A stretch of DNA of 64,000 nucleotides from Cladochytrium replicatum (Eukaryota > Chytridiomycota > Chytridiomycetes > Cladochytriales > Cladochytriaceae), in NCBI GenBank assembly GCA_025526935.1, contig JAHLKD010000043.1, positions 62,001 through 126,000 on the forward strand, read 5' to 3'. Numbering within the stretch: the first letter of the stretch is position 1; each line of letters starts with the position of its first letter. The notes under the pieces were generated by a model. That model had not been told where the DNA came from and did no database searches. It was given only the letters and a program-made list of their open reading frames with translations. Both the position numbers and the translations under genes were made by a program. Below, one piece after another: positions 63,402 to 64,000 of this stretch.

Positions 63402-64000
63402 ATGGACAACTGGAGATACACCCATGGCCAGGATCGAGCAAACTCTACCCAGCAACCTCAAGGATCCCAGTCAGTCGCAGCATTCATCGCACCACAGATC
63501 CAGACGCTTTCAGTTGTGATCAGTATGTACTCTGCCGCTGTGAACCAAAACACAATTGCTTACGCCTTGCAGTTGGTAGGACGCTTCGTTTCAGCAGATG
63601 TGCTCCACTGATTGTGTGTCCTCGCAGGATTTGGGATCTATGAGACTTCTCAGATCATCATGGTTCTCGTGGGCCTTTGGCGAAAACGACAGACCCTCAT
63701 TTACCGACTCAGCGTCATCGGTTTGGTACATGTAGTTACTCCTTCAAAATAGCTAACTTTTACTATAGGAACAGTCGCACATATCGGCACTATTGGCATC
63801 TATCTCATGTTTGCTTCGTCGCTTTGGTACGGACAGCGACCCAACACTCCTGTCGTGGCATCCCTCTACATCATCTCCGCCTTTACTCAGGCATCTATCC
63901 TCTCAGTCGGCTTGATCCGATTCCGGCGCGTCTACAATTCATCCTACACCGCCGCTATCGCCGTCAACGCGCTCAACAACGCCGAGGAAGGCGGAGGCAC
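63402..64000 (+). CDS. Second 7-TM receptor-like paralogue, cut by window end
   Basis: Three exons are visible (63402-63522, 63628-63720, 63769-64000, open at the end). The N-tail (MDNWRYTHGQDRANSTQQPQ) leads into TM1, where RFGIYETSQIIMVLVGLWRK aligns with SFGIYETAFTLALLARHWRK of the upstream gene. TM2 follows with the phase-1 intron at the same place (GTVAHIGTIGIYL versus GTFFHVITLTLYV). The TM3 end, LSVGLIRFRRVYNSSYTAA, aligns with LIVGLIRFRNVYSPIYYNS. It has one intron more than the upstream gene (63523-63627). The remaining four or so TMs and the tail lie beyond the window. Confidence 0.75.

Overview
This window is eukaryotic and almost certainly fungal. Genes are intron-rich. Most introns are about 45-70 nt, begin GTRNGT-like and end YAG, often with a CTAAC/CTGAC-like branch site, and splicing them joins exons into frame-consistent proteins. 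The gene set (PRP8, SPT6, BOS1, GET4, PEX22-like, RVS161, WSC proteins) is fungal. An egghead-type GT2, a POFUT-type O-fucosyltransferase domain, a GT61-like domain and 7-TM receptor-like genes point to an early-diverging lineage, most likely a zoosporic (chytrid-like) fungus. That last step is inference from gene content, not a database result.

Layout. 0-19.7 kb is a dense housekeeping block on the + strand: the 3' end of a Gly/Arg-rich protein, PRP8 (11 exons), a 1,326-residue disordered protein, SPT6 (19 exons) and the Golgi SNARE BOS1 (6 exons). 19.7-21.9 kb is gene-free and holds minisatellite arrays and a perfect hairpin. 21.9-25.5 kb carries two minus-strand genes (an egghead-like glycosyltransferase and GET4), with a Nudix hydrolase head-to-head with GET4. 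26-27.9 kb is gene-poor and has a MITE-like palindrome. 28-31 kb has a single-pass membrane protein and a small basic protein.

31.5-42.1 kb is the accessory part: three secreted WSC-domain proteins with 2, 6 and 4 WSC domains. They are built from repeated pairs of symmetric phase-0 exons (about 540 nt plus exactly 75 nt). A roughly 5-kb stretch of transposon relics separates two of them (hAT-like DNA transposon, Ty3/gypsy-type integrase fossil, tandem repeats, a WSC gene scrap).

42.4-51 kb holds an ABCC-type ABC transporter (15 exons), methylthioadenosine phosphorylase and a PEX22-like peroxin. 51.4-59 kb holds an Stc1-like zinc-finger protein, an uncertain minus-strand gene and a 1,139-residue single-exon protein that appears to fuse a GT61-like region to an O-fucosyltransferase domain. 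59-64 kb has the BAR protein RVS161 and two tandem paralogous 7-TM receptor-like genes, the second cut by the window end.

The genes do not form an operon. Themes are RNA processing and transcription, membrane traffic, and cell-surface glycobiology (egghead-like GT2, GT61/POFUT fusion, WSC glycan binders, Ser/Thr-rich wall-sensor-like protein). The surface-biology genes and the 7-TM pair are the most novel content. For most multi-exon genes I checked that the proposed exons sum to a whole number of codons.
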